Below, one piece after another: positions 43,382 to 54,896 of a DNA stretch of 64,000 bases; the stretch's first letter is position 1; each line of letters opens with the position of its first letter. Where the stretch lies: contig JAFISE010000038.1 in NCBI GenBank assembly GCA_022560025.1, forward strand, positions 124,001 through 188,000, in the 5' to 3' direction. Source of the DNA: Stagonosporopsis chrysanthemi. Taxonomy: Eukaryota > Ascomycota > Dothideomycetes > Pleosporales > Didymellaceae. The position numbers and the translations under genes are program-made. Below the pieces are notes generated by a model, which saw nothing but the letters and a program-made list of their open reading frames with translations, searched no databases and was not told the origin of the DNA.

Positions 43382-45367
43382 CTAGTCCCTGTGCGATGCG
43401 CAGCGCCATTCCTCATCTCCATCGCCATCCTTGTTTCGCTTGCAGCGGCTGCCCTTCTGAGTGGTGCCAGCGCAGCGGACCTTGAGCATCTTCCGTGCCT
43501 TCTTGGTGTCTCGAGAGGATTCGTCGGCGGGCTCGGTGGCTGCACGCTTGGAAGGTCGGCCTCGTCCGCGCTTCGGGGTATCGGCGGCAGCAGGAGTGGG
43601 AGCAGCAGCAGCAGAAGCGGAGGCGGCTGGGGCGGGAGCGGGAGTAGAAGTGGAAGTGGGAGCAAGAGGTGCGACTGGGGTGCTCTCGACGGTGGCGACG
43701 ACACTGCTCATCAGAGCGGGAGCACGAGGCTCAACGGGGACGCTCTCGGCTGCGACGGCAACACTGCTCAGCACCACGTTGCCCGGTACTGAAGGCTCGA
43801 CAGGCACAGTCTGGATGCTTGTGACGTTGAGGCAGATCGAGTTGGTGGCCTTCGGGGCGGGCGACTCGTCGTCAACGGCAATCGTGCTCGGCAGCGATGC
43901 TACTTCTTCCGTAAGATCATGCTCATCCAGCCCCCCCTCGTCTTCGTCCTCACGAGCTTTCTCCTTGTACGTCATGGCGACACGATCCCAATAGAATTTG
44001 TTCTCGATTGTTGCCGGATCCCATGCGCCATCCGCGTCGAACATGTTGATGCGCCTCTGGGTGCGCTGCGCGAGACTCTCCTGGGCGGACATGGTGTAGT
44101 CCTCGTCGTCCTGGAAGACGGGGAAGTACAGCTGTTCATTTGGGTCGTGGTAACCGACCCGGAGGAACTCCTGGCGGAGAGTGTCGAGGGAAGAGATGCG
44201 GTTGCGAAAGCGCGCGGCCAGTTCGGGGAGGGTGAAGCCGTTGATGAAGTCCAGCTTGTTGATCTTGTCCCAAATTTCTTCGAACTTGGGATCAGTGCCG
44301 GACTTGATGTACTGGCCAGTGGTTACGTCGCGCACGGCTTTCCTCGTGAGGACGTCGAGGATGAGTTGGCGGTTTGCCGAGGAGAGGAAGTACTTTTCGC
44401 CCAGATCGAGAACGTCGACCGAGCTGCCGGGCTCGTAGAGGATGGTGGAGATGGCGATCTGGATGTCGCGCTTGGTCGGGTCGGGCTTGCGGACGTAACG
44501 AGCCTCGACGGGGTCTGCGACGCCGAGGCGGGTCATGACCGGATCCTGGTCGGTGAGGGTGGCGAAGTGCTGGATGCGGTAGACCAGCATCTCTGCGTTG
44601 CGGGCGTGCGGGAAGGCGTGGCAGATGTCCACCAAGGTGGCGCCGTTGGCCTTCACGTCCGCCTTCTCGAAGAACTCCTCCAGCTCCTCCGCCGACGGCT
44701 GCTCCTCTCTGAACGCCCGGGCGCGCTTCGACTCCCCACGCACAAGCTCACTCCACACCAGGTAGCGCGTGAAGATCTCCTGGACCAGCCAGGAATCCTC
44801 AGCGCCACCAAGGCGGGAGTTCGCCTGCGCGATGAGGTCGTCGCGCGAAAGCCGCAGAGCCGCCTCCCACTGCGCGTCCGACATGCGCGCCCAGCTCCTG
44901 CACGCCGCAATCCACACCGCTGGGAGGCGGTGGTGGGTAGGATCCCCCATCTTCTCCTTGATGAAGAGCATTCGCCCATCGGGCGGCAGCGGGTAGGCCT
45001 CCTCGGGCGTCAGCTTGACGCGCTTGCCCTGAGCGGTGACGGTGCTCGGCCAGCGCTCCATCACCTCCCCGACGATCTCCTCGGTGAGCGGCGCCAGCAG
45101 AGTGTAGCTGCCGCTGAGTCCGAAGACCCAGTTGGTCATGCGGATGCAGTCCGCGACCGTGGCGTAGAGGACGGGCTCCTCGTTGGGGAAGGGGAGGTCG
45201 ATGAGCTCGTCGAAGGTGGCGGGGAGCCCAACGCCAGCGAAGGGCTCCACCGTCCACCCCGGGTGGCTCTCGGTGGGGAAGGGGACTTCCACGTCGGCGT
45301 CGTGTGGAAGCGACGCCGGGAAGTCGAGGGCGGCGGCGGCGGCGGCGGTGGTGGTGGTGGCAGCCAT
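43382..45367 (-). CDS. AT-hook protein with C-terminal zinc-knuckle-like module, function unknown
   Basis: An intronless frame of 661 residues. An Ala/Thr-rich start precedes a large helical domain (about residues 30-490; TLLAPLTEEIVGEVMERWPS, AWIAACRSWARMSDAQWEAAL-like, GEKYFLSSANRQLILDVLT) that I do not recognise. Then comes a low-complexity Pro/Ala/Ser/Val linker with repeated VPVEPxxP units, followed by an AT-hook (KRGRGRPSKR). The last 35 residues form a C-x3-T-x2-G-x2-C module (RCAGTTQKGSRCKR) ending WRCASHRD, like the small zinc-binding domains found at protein ends in many genomes (DUF5763-like). The AT-hook suggests DNA contact. A 541-codon frame on the opposite strand is a shadow caused by high GC. 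A diverged tandem repeat lies in its promoter. Confidence 0.85.
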   Translation of the reverse strand: MAATTTTAAAAAALDFPASLPHDADVEVPFPTESHPGWTVEPFAGVGLPATFDELIDLPFPNEEPVLYATVADCIRMTNWVFGLSGSYTLLAPLTEEIVGEVMERWPSTVTAQGKRVKLTPEEAYPLPPDGRMLFIKEKMGDPTHHRLPAVWIAACRSWARMSDAQWEAALRLSRDDLIAQANSRLGGAEDSWLVQEIFTRYLVWSELVRGESKRARAFREEQPSAEELEEFFEKADVKANGATLVDICHAFPHARNAEMLVYRIQHFATLTDQDPVMTRLGVADPVEARYVRKPDPTKRDIQIAISTILYEPGSSVDVLDLGEKYFLSSANRQLILDVLTRKAVRDVTTGQYIKSGTDPKFEEIWDKINKLDFINGFTLPELAARFRNRISSLDTLRQEFLRVGYHDPNEQLYFPVFQDDEDYTMSAQESLAQRTQRRINMFDADGAWDPATIENKFYWDRVAMTYKEKAREDEDEGGLDEHDLTEEVASLPSTIAVDDESPAPKATNSICLNVTSIQTVPVEPSVPGNVVLSSVAVAAESVPVEPRAPALMSSVVATVESTPVAPLAPTSTSTPAPAPAASASAAAAPTPAAADTPKRGRGRPSKRAATEPADESSRDTKKARKMLKVRCAGTTQKGSRCKRNKDGDGDEEWRCASHRD

Positions 45368-46158
45368 GGTGATGGCGGCGATGTGGTGGTGAGAGGTTGT
45401 GGAGGAAGGATTGACAGGTGTGGAGGTTGTCTGAGACGGCAGAAGAGAGCAGTGGAAGAGTGTGAAGGAGCTTGGGAGGTGGTAAGGTGGTGGGAGGTGC
45501 CGTTTATATGCTCGAGCCTGACAATAGGAAGCTCTCTACAATAGAGCCAGTTACGCCTACTCGGAGTGAATCGTTATCCTGAGAACAATACAGCGACAAT
45601 AGTCATTCAAGACAATAGGGGCTGCGCGAAAGTGAAGGGCAGTGAAGGCGGCGTTGTATATATGTTCCAGACTGACAATAGGAATGACTGGTTTTGCGGT
45701 AGAACAAGTACGACGACCCGGAGTGAGTCGCTGTCCAAGAAACAATACAGTGACAGTACTATTGAAGACAATAGAAGGTGGGCGTAGGTGAAGTACAGTG
45801 AAGGCGAGTTGGTGTTTGGTCAGATGTGCGCGAACAAGCAGCTTTGGCGTACCATGTGAATATCTGAGCAATTGAATATCGAAGTCCTCATGTGTGTCGA
45901 TCCTTTCTTATATGTCACTTCGAGCTTCTTTGTAACCTCCCCAGAGTATCTTCTCTCTTTCTAAACCTGTCATCTAGCAGGGTCGAGGAGCTGCGAGCAT
46001 TCACTCGTACAACCGAGGAAGAGCTTATCGGTGGATGCTTTGTTACCTGGCTTGGTTCCTTTGTGTGGGCTGTCTTTGTCCAGCGGGTGCTTGATCCATA
46101 GTCTGGATGAAAGAGTGCGAAATCCCAGAACCGTGACCATTGTCTGAATTCCTTTCAA
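45368..46158. other. Intergenic: promoter of the AT-hook gene, with a diverged tandem duplication
   Basis: It holds the 154-bp imperfect tandem repeat (separate entry) and the NRAMP 3' flank. No gene is seen. Confidence 0.5.
45505..45815. repeat. Imperfect tandem duplication, about 154-bp period
   Basis: Copy 1 starts TATATGCTCGAGCCTGACAA at 45505 and copy 2 starts TATATGTTCCAGACTGACAA at 45659. Shared blocks in the same order are CCTGACAATAGGAA, CGGAGTGAATCG/CGGAGTGAGTCG, AACAATACAG, CAAGACAATAG/GAAGACAATAG and GTGAAGGGCAGTGAAGG/GTGAAGTACAGTGAAGG. The offset grows to about 157 through small indels. Most substitutions between the copies are transitions. Confidence 0.75.
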
Positions 46159-48067
46159 CTACGCAACGCCCATCCCAGCAAACACCAGCGCCGCAACGTT
46201 CATAACCACAATGACGCCCCAGATGACCACCGCAAACGCCGTCGTGACCCAATGATTGCGCATCTGCACGAACCCGCCCTCGCCCTCATCCTCGTGGCCT
46301 GACGCCGGGGCACCAGGCCCTACAGCAACCTTCATATACTGCGCACGACACGTGAACCAGATCAGCGGCGCACTGACAAATGGCAGAATGACGCTCAGCG
46401 CAAACTGGCTCCCGTTCAGCGCCTTGCTCAGCCCCTCCTGCCCCACGCTCCCCGCGATGATAATCGACGGCGTGATGCTGATCGAGCGCGTCATCAGCCG
46501 CCGCAGCCACGGCCGCACGCTCCAGTTCAGCTGGCCCTCCGACACCATCTGGCCTGCGATCGTGCACACGATGCCCGCGGAGGTGCCAGAGAGGAGGAGC
46601 GCGAGCGCGAAGAGGGTCCCGGCTATGGGTGCGATGGAGCGCGAGAGCAGGGTGTGGATGGTGAAGAGGTCGGCGTCTGCGGCGGAGGGCTCGCCGTATA
46701 AGGACGCGCCGGAGACGATGAGGATGGCCGAGTTGACGAAGAGGGCGAAGGTGAGTAGGGAGATGGTTAGCTCGGCGATGCTGTAGGATAGGCAGTGGTT
46801 TATCGCGGCGAGGGAGGGGCGGTATTTCAGACTTTCGGTGGTGAGAGAGTCAGTGGAGGCGGAGGGGTGGGGATGGGAGGTGGTATTGTGTTGTTGGTCG
46901 TATTCCCGCAGGCGTGGTTGCACTATGCCGCTGCCTAGGTAGAGGCTGTGCGGCATCACTGTTGCGCCTAAGATGCCGCAGGCTTGGTAGAGGCTGGAGG
47001 TTGTTAGCACAAAGAGAATGAATAGATGTGTGGAGACGTACGCTTGCGACTTGATCAATGTCGAAGACGGAACATAGCCGTGGAACACCTCGCCCACGGA
47101 GGCGTGGATCTTGCTGAGCTCGAAGCAGAAACAGACCACGACGCCGAGCACGAGCAGGGCCACAAAGAGTTCGAACCCGCGGAGGGCACGCATGGTGCCA
47201 GCCGGAGAGTAGAAAACAAGAATGATCAGGACATCCACAATAGATATCGCACACCCGGCAACGAGCGGGACTTTGATCAGAATGTTCAGCGCGATCGCAG
47301 TTCCAATGACCTGAACACGTTAGCGTAAGTCGTCATTGAAGTAGGAAAAAACACACCTCTGCGATATCAGTCGCGATGATCGCCGATTCTGCGAAGAGAT
47401 AGAGAACATAATTCAGCCACGGCGGGAGATGTGCCTTGCAATTCTCAGCAAGATTCATACCTGTGACAGACCCCAGCTTGACGCACAGCGCCTGCAGGAA
47501 GATAGCGAAGATATTGGACATGAGCACGACGAAGAGCAGTTTGAACTCGAAAGAAGCCCCGGCCGCAACATCGGTGGCGTAGTTTCCTGGACCAATAAAA
47601 CGTCGTTAGATGTGCAAAACGTCTTGAGAAGGGTGCTGAGAGACAGAGAGAGACGCACCAGGATCGATATACGCCACAGCAACCATGAACCCGGGGCCCA
47701 CAAACTTCAGGTACTTGCGCACAGCGTCCACAGCGCGGGCGAAGATGCCTCCGCGCCGCTTCGACCCCATTTCCCCGCCGGAACCACCTCCCAGTCCGCT
47801 GCCCTCCCCAGCAGCGCCGCTCTCCACCCTCCCCTCCCCTCCGCCCCCGCTCCCCTTCACCCTCCCCCGCTCTTCTCCATCGGCCCGCCTCCACTCCCCC
47901 GCCAACACACCACTCTCATCCCAACGCTCCATCCGGTGGTCATCTCTGGCTCGCGAGTTGGCCACGAACCCCAAGTCGGCCCTCGTGGTCGCGTCAGCAT
48001 TGAGGGGATTGGGGTTCTGGTTATGAGTGTCCGGGGTTTCCGGATCGGTGCGTGACGGGCAGTTCAT
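46159..48067 (-). CDS. NRAMP-family divalent metal transporter (Smf type)
   Basis: Exons 48067-47659, 47586-47357, 47310-47042 and 46993-46159 encode 580 residues. Introns are 72, 46 and 48 bp, all frame-preserving. It is a proton-coupled importer of Mn2+/Fe2+-type ions across plasma or endosomal membranes. A Gly-rich N-terminal tail of about 110 residues is followed by the TM1 metal-site motif, joined by intron 1: VAYIDPG then NYATDVAAGASFEF (DPGN). The TM6 motif is in LYQACGILGATVMPHSLYLGSG, joined by intron 3. Other family blocks are MNLAENCKAHLPPWLNYVLY, AESAIIATDIAEVIGTA and LLLSGTSAGIVCTIAGQMV. About 11 TM segments are visible. An in-frame ATG also lies 36 codons upstream at 48175. Confidence 0.95.
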
Positions 48068-49295
48068 TGCGGTGTGATGTATGTTGGACTGAGATTGGAG
48101 AGGTTGATATGTATATATATGTGGTTGATTCCAGCGCAGGTGGGTTGAGAGCAGGGAGGTGAATTGAGTTGGCATGGAAGAAAGAGGCAGACGGTGTGGA
48201 GATGGGGGGTTGATGGCGTGGTGTCGTGATGACGAGGTCGGCTAAGTGGGTTGCCGGTTGCGATTACTGCCGAGTCGAGGGCTGGACTCGTGTGCGAACG
48301 ACGATGCGCACCGGCTGTCTTTGCGGCGATGAGATGGTGAACAGCAGCCTGGCTGTTTGAATTCGAGGTCTTCACAACAAGTGGGCTTTGGAAAGCCTTT
48401 TTTTCCCCCACAGAGTATCACGTATCGTTTCTGTGCTTTTGTGTTGCGATCACGGGAGCACTGTGATGGTGGTGAGATGCTGTGGCTGTGGGGCAGGCCA
48501 GGGCTAAGCTTCAGCCGCGAAAGCTTGTTCTTCCGTGCAAGCGTTGCGGGTGCGCGGCCCTTGGGCCTCTAGAGTTGGTGCTGTGAGGGCGTTGTAAGAT
48601 TGATGTCTGCGCAATTTAATGTATCAGACTTTCATGGCTTGGGACATGATTGCGGCCCGCAACTCCTGGACGGCCGGACACGAGTGGGAGTCTCAGGTAG
48701 GACCGACCGGAAAAGTGACAACCCAGCCACTGCGCCAGACAAAGCTGTCAGACAAACTTTTCTTGGTTCTGAAGGGCTGTCGAGGCACGTCAAATGTCAC
48801 AACATCTGTGTTCACGGGGTATGACATCACGCAAGAAAATTGACGCAGAGTCATCGAACTGATTCGTCTCGTCTTCTACCAAACTCCCCCCTATAGTAAC
48901 GCACATGAGTATAGATCGATAAGTGTGCTTTCATTCCATCATCAGTCATGACATGCCTGTCGGCACCAAAAATGTATCCGGCAAAGCCCTCTGCAACGCA
49001 AACCCCCGCCACAGAAACTGCCTACACGAAGAAAAGGGAATGGGATGCCGCTCTAGAAGCCAATGAGGATGAGGATACTGACGCGGCGCAGCCCAGTGCT
49101 ATTCGCCTTTTTGCCTTGCCATTCCTTGCCAGCCTTGATGGAAATGTCGCACCCACGGTAATGTCAGATGGAGGATATATTGTTGAAAGAGGTGCACGAA
49201 CTCCGTTCGCCGAGTAAGTGCAATGGTCCCGTGCGGTTGAAAGAAGAAATCAGATGTGCGCCGTGTTCGCCAAGCCAATGCCGTGTCGTGGAATA
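48068..49295. other. Intergenic, 1.2 kb
   Basis: The NRAMP promoter and the CDC24 3' flank (both genes on the minus strand). An 89-codon frame at 48948 on the plus strand has no recognisable domain and no splice extension. Nothing else is seen. Confidence 0.45.
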
Positions 49296-52200
49296 TTATC
49301 GTTGGCAAAAAAGTTCAATCTCACCCAGCTGTCCACCGCCCGAGTTCAGGTCTCGTTGCTGCTCCTGCCAGTTCTCAAACGCCTCCAGAACGTCGTCGTC
49401 GCACTGTATGCTAACATATGTACCGTCGCTGTCGAGGTACTTCAGCTTGACCTGGCCAGAAGCAAGCGATACTGGTGTCGATCGCTGGAGCTTGGCATCG
49501 ATGCGGTCCTTGAGCGACTGGAAGCTGATATTGGTGCTGACAACCAAGACCATTGAGCTGCCTGCAGATGGGCAGTGAACCTTTACCTTCAACTGACTCG
49601 GTATGTTAGAGTGCTCCGAAGTGAGTGGTGGCGACATGTTGCGCGAGTCCATGGAAGCTGGTGTCATTGTTCGCTCGAATGAGGAAGCGGGCGTCATGGT
49701 GCGAGACAAAGGTGCAAAGCCAGGATCGCGACGAGCTGGTCCACCGGGGTAGTCGCCGAGCGTCGAGAGCTCAGCAGCTGTTCTTTGTTGAATCAAGCGA
49801 TCTCTCTGGATCGCGGGTGATTGAGTACCTGCTCGTGGAGGCAGGCTACTGGGCGAGTTGCTTTGGCTGCGGTTTACAATTGCAGCGTTGTAAGCGTAGT
49901 GTGTTGGGAAGGGAGGTACGTCCGGTACTGGCCCGCTAGGTCCTTTACGTGGAACGTTACCATTGTGAATATCGGGGCTACTAGCTGCCCGAAGACGTTG
50001 ACCTTGAGAAGACATACTGGCATTGGCAGGTAAAGATGGTCGCTGGGCGCGTGCCGCGGCATATTGGCCGGACGGTTCCCGACCGTGACCACGAGAAGGT
50101 GCAGGCGCCGTGTAACGGTTGTTTTCCTCCATGGAGTACCCATTCGGTGGTGTCTGTCGAGGGAAGGGGAATGTACTTGCGGACGAGGAACTGGTTCGGG
50201 CATTCGAGTAGGAGGACATGGGAGTTTCAACAACAGGTGAGAAGTGGGATTCCATCGCGCCCGAGTTCTGGAGCTGCTGCGTGCGTAACGTTAGTGGCGG
50301 CTGAGAGGATCCCGAAAAGCCCATTGGGAATCGTGGAGGTGGCACCCTAGAATCGGCTCCATCAAGGCCACCTTCACCGGTTGTTGACCGCGATCGCGGC
50401 GAACCGTTAGTGCCAGTAATTATGCCGTAGCTGTCTCTGGGATAGCCAGATGATGGCTCGTCATCATCGTCGTCGTCGTCCTCCTGCTGTGCATAGGGAT
50501 TTTCGACGTTAAGGCCAGCCATGTAGGTGAAGTTGGTGTCCGAGGGTTTCGAATTTGTAGTGCTGGTGCTGGCGCGTGCGTTTTCTTTCCATACACGTCT
50601 CTGTGCATCGACCTGAGCAGCCCACTTCTTCATGGTCTCTTCAGAGGTGAATCGAATGATGAAGTTCTCAATTCCTGGGTCGCCTTTCCAGAAGATCTGA
50701 CAGGTGTAAGAGCCCGGCTTCTGTAATGAGATGGTTTCTGTGACGTTCTGCATGAAGATACGGCCCTTGAGTTGCAGCTTTGGCTTCCCGTCCTTCGTGA
50801 CAAGAGATCTAGTGGACATTTTGTTCTTGGGTTTGTTAACGTTTATCTCTTTGCAACAGAGCAGTATCATCTCGAATAGGTAGATTTTGTACTGCGGGGT
50901 TGTTAGACATGAGGTCGTGTAGAGGTTGCACAATGCTTACTTCACGCTCCTCATTCTTGGAGCCCATGCTGTCGCCCTTGAGTACGGTGTATTGGCCGTG
51001 GAGGAGCAGATCACCAAAGCCTTCGATGCGGTGACCCTTCCAGTCTTCTACCAGAGTCTTGAGCTCCTCAACGGCCTCAACGCGCTCTTCGCGGGCGATA
51101 GCGTCGTTTGTGCCAGCAAGTACGGAAGAAGCTGCCTCGATGCCTCTTACGAGGTCTTCCTTTCTCGCGTCGTCGAGGTCGCCGTTCTTTTGCAGTGACT
51201 GTGGTTTGTTAGCGTTGATAAGATTGAAAGTGGAACAAGCAGCTTACCGAAAGCAGCAAGGGATACTTGGTCAATCGCTGGAAAGGCTTGAGCAAGAAGG
51301 AGGTGAGGAGCGTAGGCGATTCCACCATCTGGCGCATCTCGGGAGTGCCGCCAGTCTCTTTCAGCTTGTCGAACTCGCGCATAGCGATCTGTTCGCACTT
51401 TTTCTGGTTTGCGATGTACGGCTCGTAGACCTTGAAAGCATCTTTGTACAGTACAAACAGGTTTCCCCAGTTTTGCTCTGAAGCTGGCAGGGCGTTTGTC
51501 TGCTCCACACGGATAAGGAATCGGCGCTGGAAATCGAGGAGTGCATTGAGGTTGAGGAAGATGTCATGGATCTGGTCGCCGCTGACGATGCCCTTCTCTT
51601 CAACCAGCTTCTTGAATTCCTGCAGGAGCTCAAGATGCTGGACGTATGTGCGCTCGGTCTTGACCAGCTCGTCGATGATGTACTCGCGCTGGGAGCGCTT
51701 GATGGACGAGGTGACGGAGGCGTCGTCATCAAGGTCGGCGGCGGCAGGGTTGATCTTGCCCATCTGCACGAGCGAGTCCAGGACGCAGGTGACGACGTTG
51801 ATGACCTTGACGAAGCCCGTCGTGTCGTCGCCGTACAGGTCCATGAGGATGAAGCAGCTCTCCTGCGAGATGCCCAGCTCGTTGACGCAGGCCTGGATGA
51901 ACTTGTAGGTGGCCATCTTCTCGTGCTTCTTCTGGCTCTTCTCGTCGGCCTTTGCATTGGGAATGACCAGCGGGTTGGGGGGGCCCAGGGCGTTGTACAG
52001 CTCCATCAGCGGGTAGCCGCGGCGGAAGGTGCGCCACAGCAGGGTGACGGGGTCGACGGGCTCGTCGTCGTCGGCGCGCACCTCCTCCTCGCTGAGCCAG
52101 CGCTCGAAGCCGGCGATGGCGCGCAGGCGCATCTGCAGGGTCAGACATCGCTGGAAGAGCGACGTGTCTTTGTCGGCGCGCTTGTTGAGGACGTTGTCGC

Positions 52201-52453
52201 TGGCCTCGACGGGGCCGCCGTTGACGGGAGTGGCCAGCGTGGGGAAGGCGGGCGGGTGGCCGAACAGGGTCGAGGAGCTGGTGGCATTGGTGCCCTGCGT
52301 GTCGCGGGCGCTGTTGTGCGAGAAGCTGCTGAACTGGCTCTGGAAGCTCTGGTGGGACATGAGGGCTGGGGGCCCGCCGGTAGAAGTCATGCGCGCGTGC
52401 GGCGAAGAGGCGGTGGGCGGAGGCTGCGAGGTGTGGGCGCGCTGAAGGAGCAT
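49296..52453 (-). CDS. CDC24: Cdc24-type Rho guanine-nucleotide exchange factor
   Basis: Exons 52453-51248, 51198-50941 and 50891-49296 (two 49-bp introns) encode 1019 residues; a second in-frame start at 52390 (MTSTGGPPALMSHQSFQS) is equally plausible. It activates Cdc42 for polarity and hyphal growth. The CDC24 calponin-like region (LLWRTFRRGYPLMELYNALG) comes first. The DH domain begins REYIIDELVKTERTYVQHLE, and its end, FLLKPFQRLTKYPLLLS, is joined to SLQKNGDLDDA by intron 1. The PH domain begins after intron 2 (YKIYLFEMILLCCKEI). A long Ser/Pro-rich linker with Asp-rich DDDDDDEPSSG follows. The C-terminal PB1 domain (LKVKVHCPSAGSSMVLV ... LKYLDSDGTYVSIQCDDDV) binds the Bem1-type scaffold. 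Domain order is as in yeast. Confidence 0.96.
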
Positions 52454-52567
52454 GTCCTGTGCGGACGGGCCCTGGTCGCGGGCGGGCAGGGCAGGGCTGG
52501 GGACGCAATGCAATCTGGCAGCCCGCTACTCTATGCGTTCATCTCCCTGCGACCCGAGTGCCAGCGT

Positions 52568-52631
52568 GCCAGAGGGCCAGAGGGCCGGAGGGCCAGAGGG
52601 CCAGAGGGCTTCAGGGCTTCAGGGCTTCAGG
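52568..52631. repeat. 8-bp minisatellite upstream of CDC24
   Basis: Eight tandem octamers: five GCCAGAGG (one with A to G) followed by three GCTTCAGG, 115-180 bp upstream of the annotated CDC24 start, within its likely leader or core promoter. Confidence 0.85.
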
Positions 52632-52796
52632 GCCAGTGAGACGCTAGGTGCACCGAGGGCTGCGCGGCGGCGGAGGGCAATCACAATGAGAGGGAGCAGG
52701 GCGCCAGCACTTCAAGAGCCGCGCTGTCTGGGCTGCGGTGCGGGTGCGGGCGTGCGAGAAGAGCGACGGCGACGGTGGACGTGCTGCGAGTGGGAT

Positions 52797-52836
52797 GTGC
52801 TTGTGCTTGTGCTTGTGCTTGTGCTTGTGCTTGTGC
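52797..52836. repeat. (TGTGCT)n microsatellite
   Basis: Between six and seven perfect hexanucleotide units in noncoding DNA upstream of CDC24. Confidence 0.85.
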
Positions 52837-52938
52837 CTCTGCGCTCGCTGGGCTGCGATGCGGGCAGCATAGGGGGCCCAGCATGAAACACACGCCCCAC
52901 GTGACTAGCAGCATGCAGGCGTACGGCGACAGCTGTGG

Positions 52939-52988
52939 CTGCAACTGCAACTGCAACCGCAACTGCAACTGCAACTGCAACTGCAACT
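52939..52988. repeat. (CTGCAA)n microsatellite
   Basis: About eight hexanucleotide units, one carrying a T-to-C change (CCGCAA), 100 bp from the (TGTGCT)n array. Confidence 0.85.
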
Positions 52989-54555
52989 AGAACGGCACCG
53001 CAGACGCGCGAATGCTGCGCTGCAGCCATCGACGACATGGCCCGGCCTGCTATCGCCGGCCCTGCTGCTGGGTGCCGGCGCGTGGCGGGCGCCCACCATC
53101 AGCATCTCAGAGCCCTCCAAGAGCCTGCCGGTAGAGGAGCGCGCGACTATGGTCCTACAAGACCCTTGAACCACGCAGTGTGTCGAACGAGGGCTGACTC
53201 GAGCCGACTTCACCCACCACGCGCGTTGCGTGTTGCACTTGCAGTGATTATTACTCATGAGCAGCGCCTCTCCGCCCACTAGAGAGTCAACATTCCCTTC
53301 TGCTGTGTGCTATCCCCCCTCGCCGGGTGTCGGCAGCGCGCTGCTCGTCGGCGGACAACAGCGCTCTGCCGCCACCAACGTGCCATGGGCCCTCCAAATC
53401 AATCCTCAGGGTTGATGGCGACATATCACACTGCTGACTGCCCCCTACGTACCCGCCCTGACACCCATCAGTCCCATGCGTCGTTCTCATGACATTCCCT
53501 CTCGGCAAGGTTGGGCATCACCGTTCACCGTCTCGCTGCCTGTCCGCTCCAGGTGTTTCTGGCACCGGCGCAGGACCCTTCTATGGGAGCGATCTGCATC
53601 CCACGCACCGGAGCAATTGCTTGTCTCCGCAACTTGCCCGCTTACGTACTACTTCAGCATATCGTACTTTGGCACCAAGGCACATACAGTATGTACACTG
53701 TGGTAGCTTCTATCTGATGGAGACTGCACACGCCACTTTAATATGTAAGCGGAGACGATAGCCGAGCGACTCGGCGTGGGAGGGCTGTCCTCCGAAATGC
53801 GGCTCATCTGTCAAGCCTGTGTTGAATGTTGAGTTTCGACCAAGTCTGCTAGTCGATACCACCTCGGCAGGTAGTCGACGACTGCTGTAAGCTGTACGCG
53901 CCGAGCTGCCATTACACTCGCAGGCTTTGCGTGCCTTGTTGGTGATTGGCGAGGGCAGGACGGACAGTGAGCGCCCATCAGCGCAGGTGACAGCCTCCCC
54001 GTTGGCGTGTGACTTACGGCGCTTGGGTGGGCAAGAATAGATGTAGAGGGACGCCTGCTTGCTGAATGAGTGGTACCTAGGTACTTGCTGGCTACTCGCC
54101 GCCATGGTGGTGCGGTGAGGCCTTGCAGAGGTGCCCGAAGCACAACCAAGGGCGCCGAGTCGAGCCTCAAGAAAGTGTCTGTCAGAGCGGATGCTGTTGC
54201 TGGGTCTCCACTGCCATGAATGCGTCCTGGCTGCGCAGCATCTGTTGCTTCGCACGGCGCCTACACATCAGCATGGCGTTGTAGCTGATCAAGTACTCGG
54301 TGTCCACAGCCGGACTGGAGATAACATGACCTGGCAGCGCTGCGCCTACCCGTCACTAGCCTGTGCGAGCATGGCAATCTTGGGTCTTCTGCATCGTGGA
54401 CCCTGTCGAGTCCTGATGCAGCAAGACGGCTTCGGTCGATGCCTCGGCATGGAGACATCCACAGATAGCCTTCTGTTGACAATGTTGACGGAGCCCAGAG
54501 CGGCTAGCCAGCGCGGGTAAGCGCGAGCCAGTGAATGCTGTGGCGCGGGTCGCGT

Positions 54556-54583
54556 ACGAGACGAGACGAGACGAGACGAGACG
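54556..54583. repeat. (ACGAG)n microsatellite
   Basis: Five full pentanucleotide units and a partial one, noncoding, about 320 bp before the F-box gene. Confidence 0.8.
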
Positions 54584-54896
54584 GACGGCAACAGCAGACG
54601 TCGCCATCACAAGCTCCAGCACCGACAAGCATCGCACAGCACTGCTGGCGCAAGAGACGAGTGATTTGCGGTCTGCGCGCTGCCATAAAACTGCACGCAC
54701 AGTCGCGCAGGTCCCGTGAGCACATGCAGTGACCGGCTGGGCGCATCAGGCAGCACACAAGGCGACAACGGCTTCGTCAGCGCACTGATCCAACGACAAC
54801 GTTCGCGCTGGACTCTCCACAACTACGCCGCTCCTTCCTGGCACCCAGCGCCACTGCTGCCAGAGCCCCCACCGTCATAAGCACTGGAGCACCGCA

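Larger units (their letters stand above)
52454..54896. other. Intergenic, 2.4 kb, CDC24 promoter side, rich in short tandem repeats
   Basis: Divergent flanks of CDC24 (-) and the F-box gene (+). It holds an 8-bp minisatellite, two hexanucleotide arrays and a pentanucleotide array (separate entries). Long open frames here are produced by the repeats and are not genes. Confidence 0.55.

Noticed and set aside
43919..45544. 541-codon plus-strand open frame opposite the AT-hook gene
   Set aside because: Its codons mirror the minus-strand gene, and the protein is a Val/Glu/Arg-rich shadow without any domain; the minus strand has a clear AT-hook and terminal Cys module.
52681..53282. Overlapping 70-120-codon frames encoding ACACAC-, TSTSTS- or NCNCNC-type repeats
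   Set aside because: Products of the hexanucleotide microsatellites, open in most frames; no start context or splice sites.
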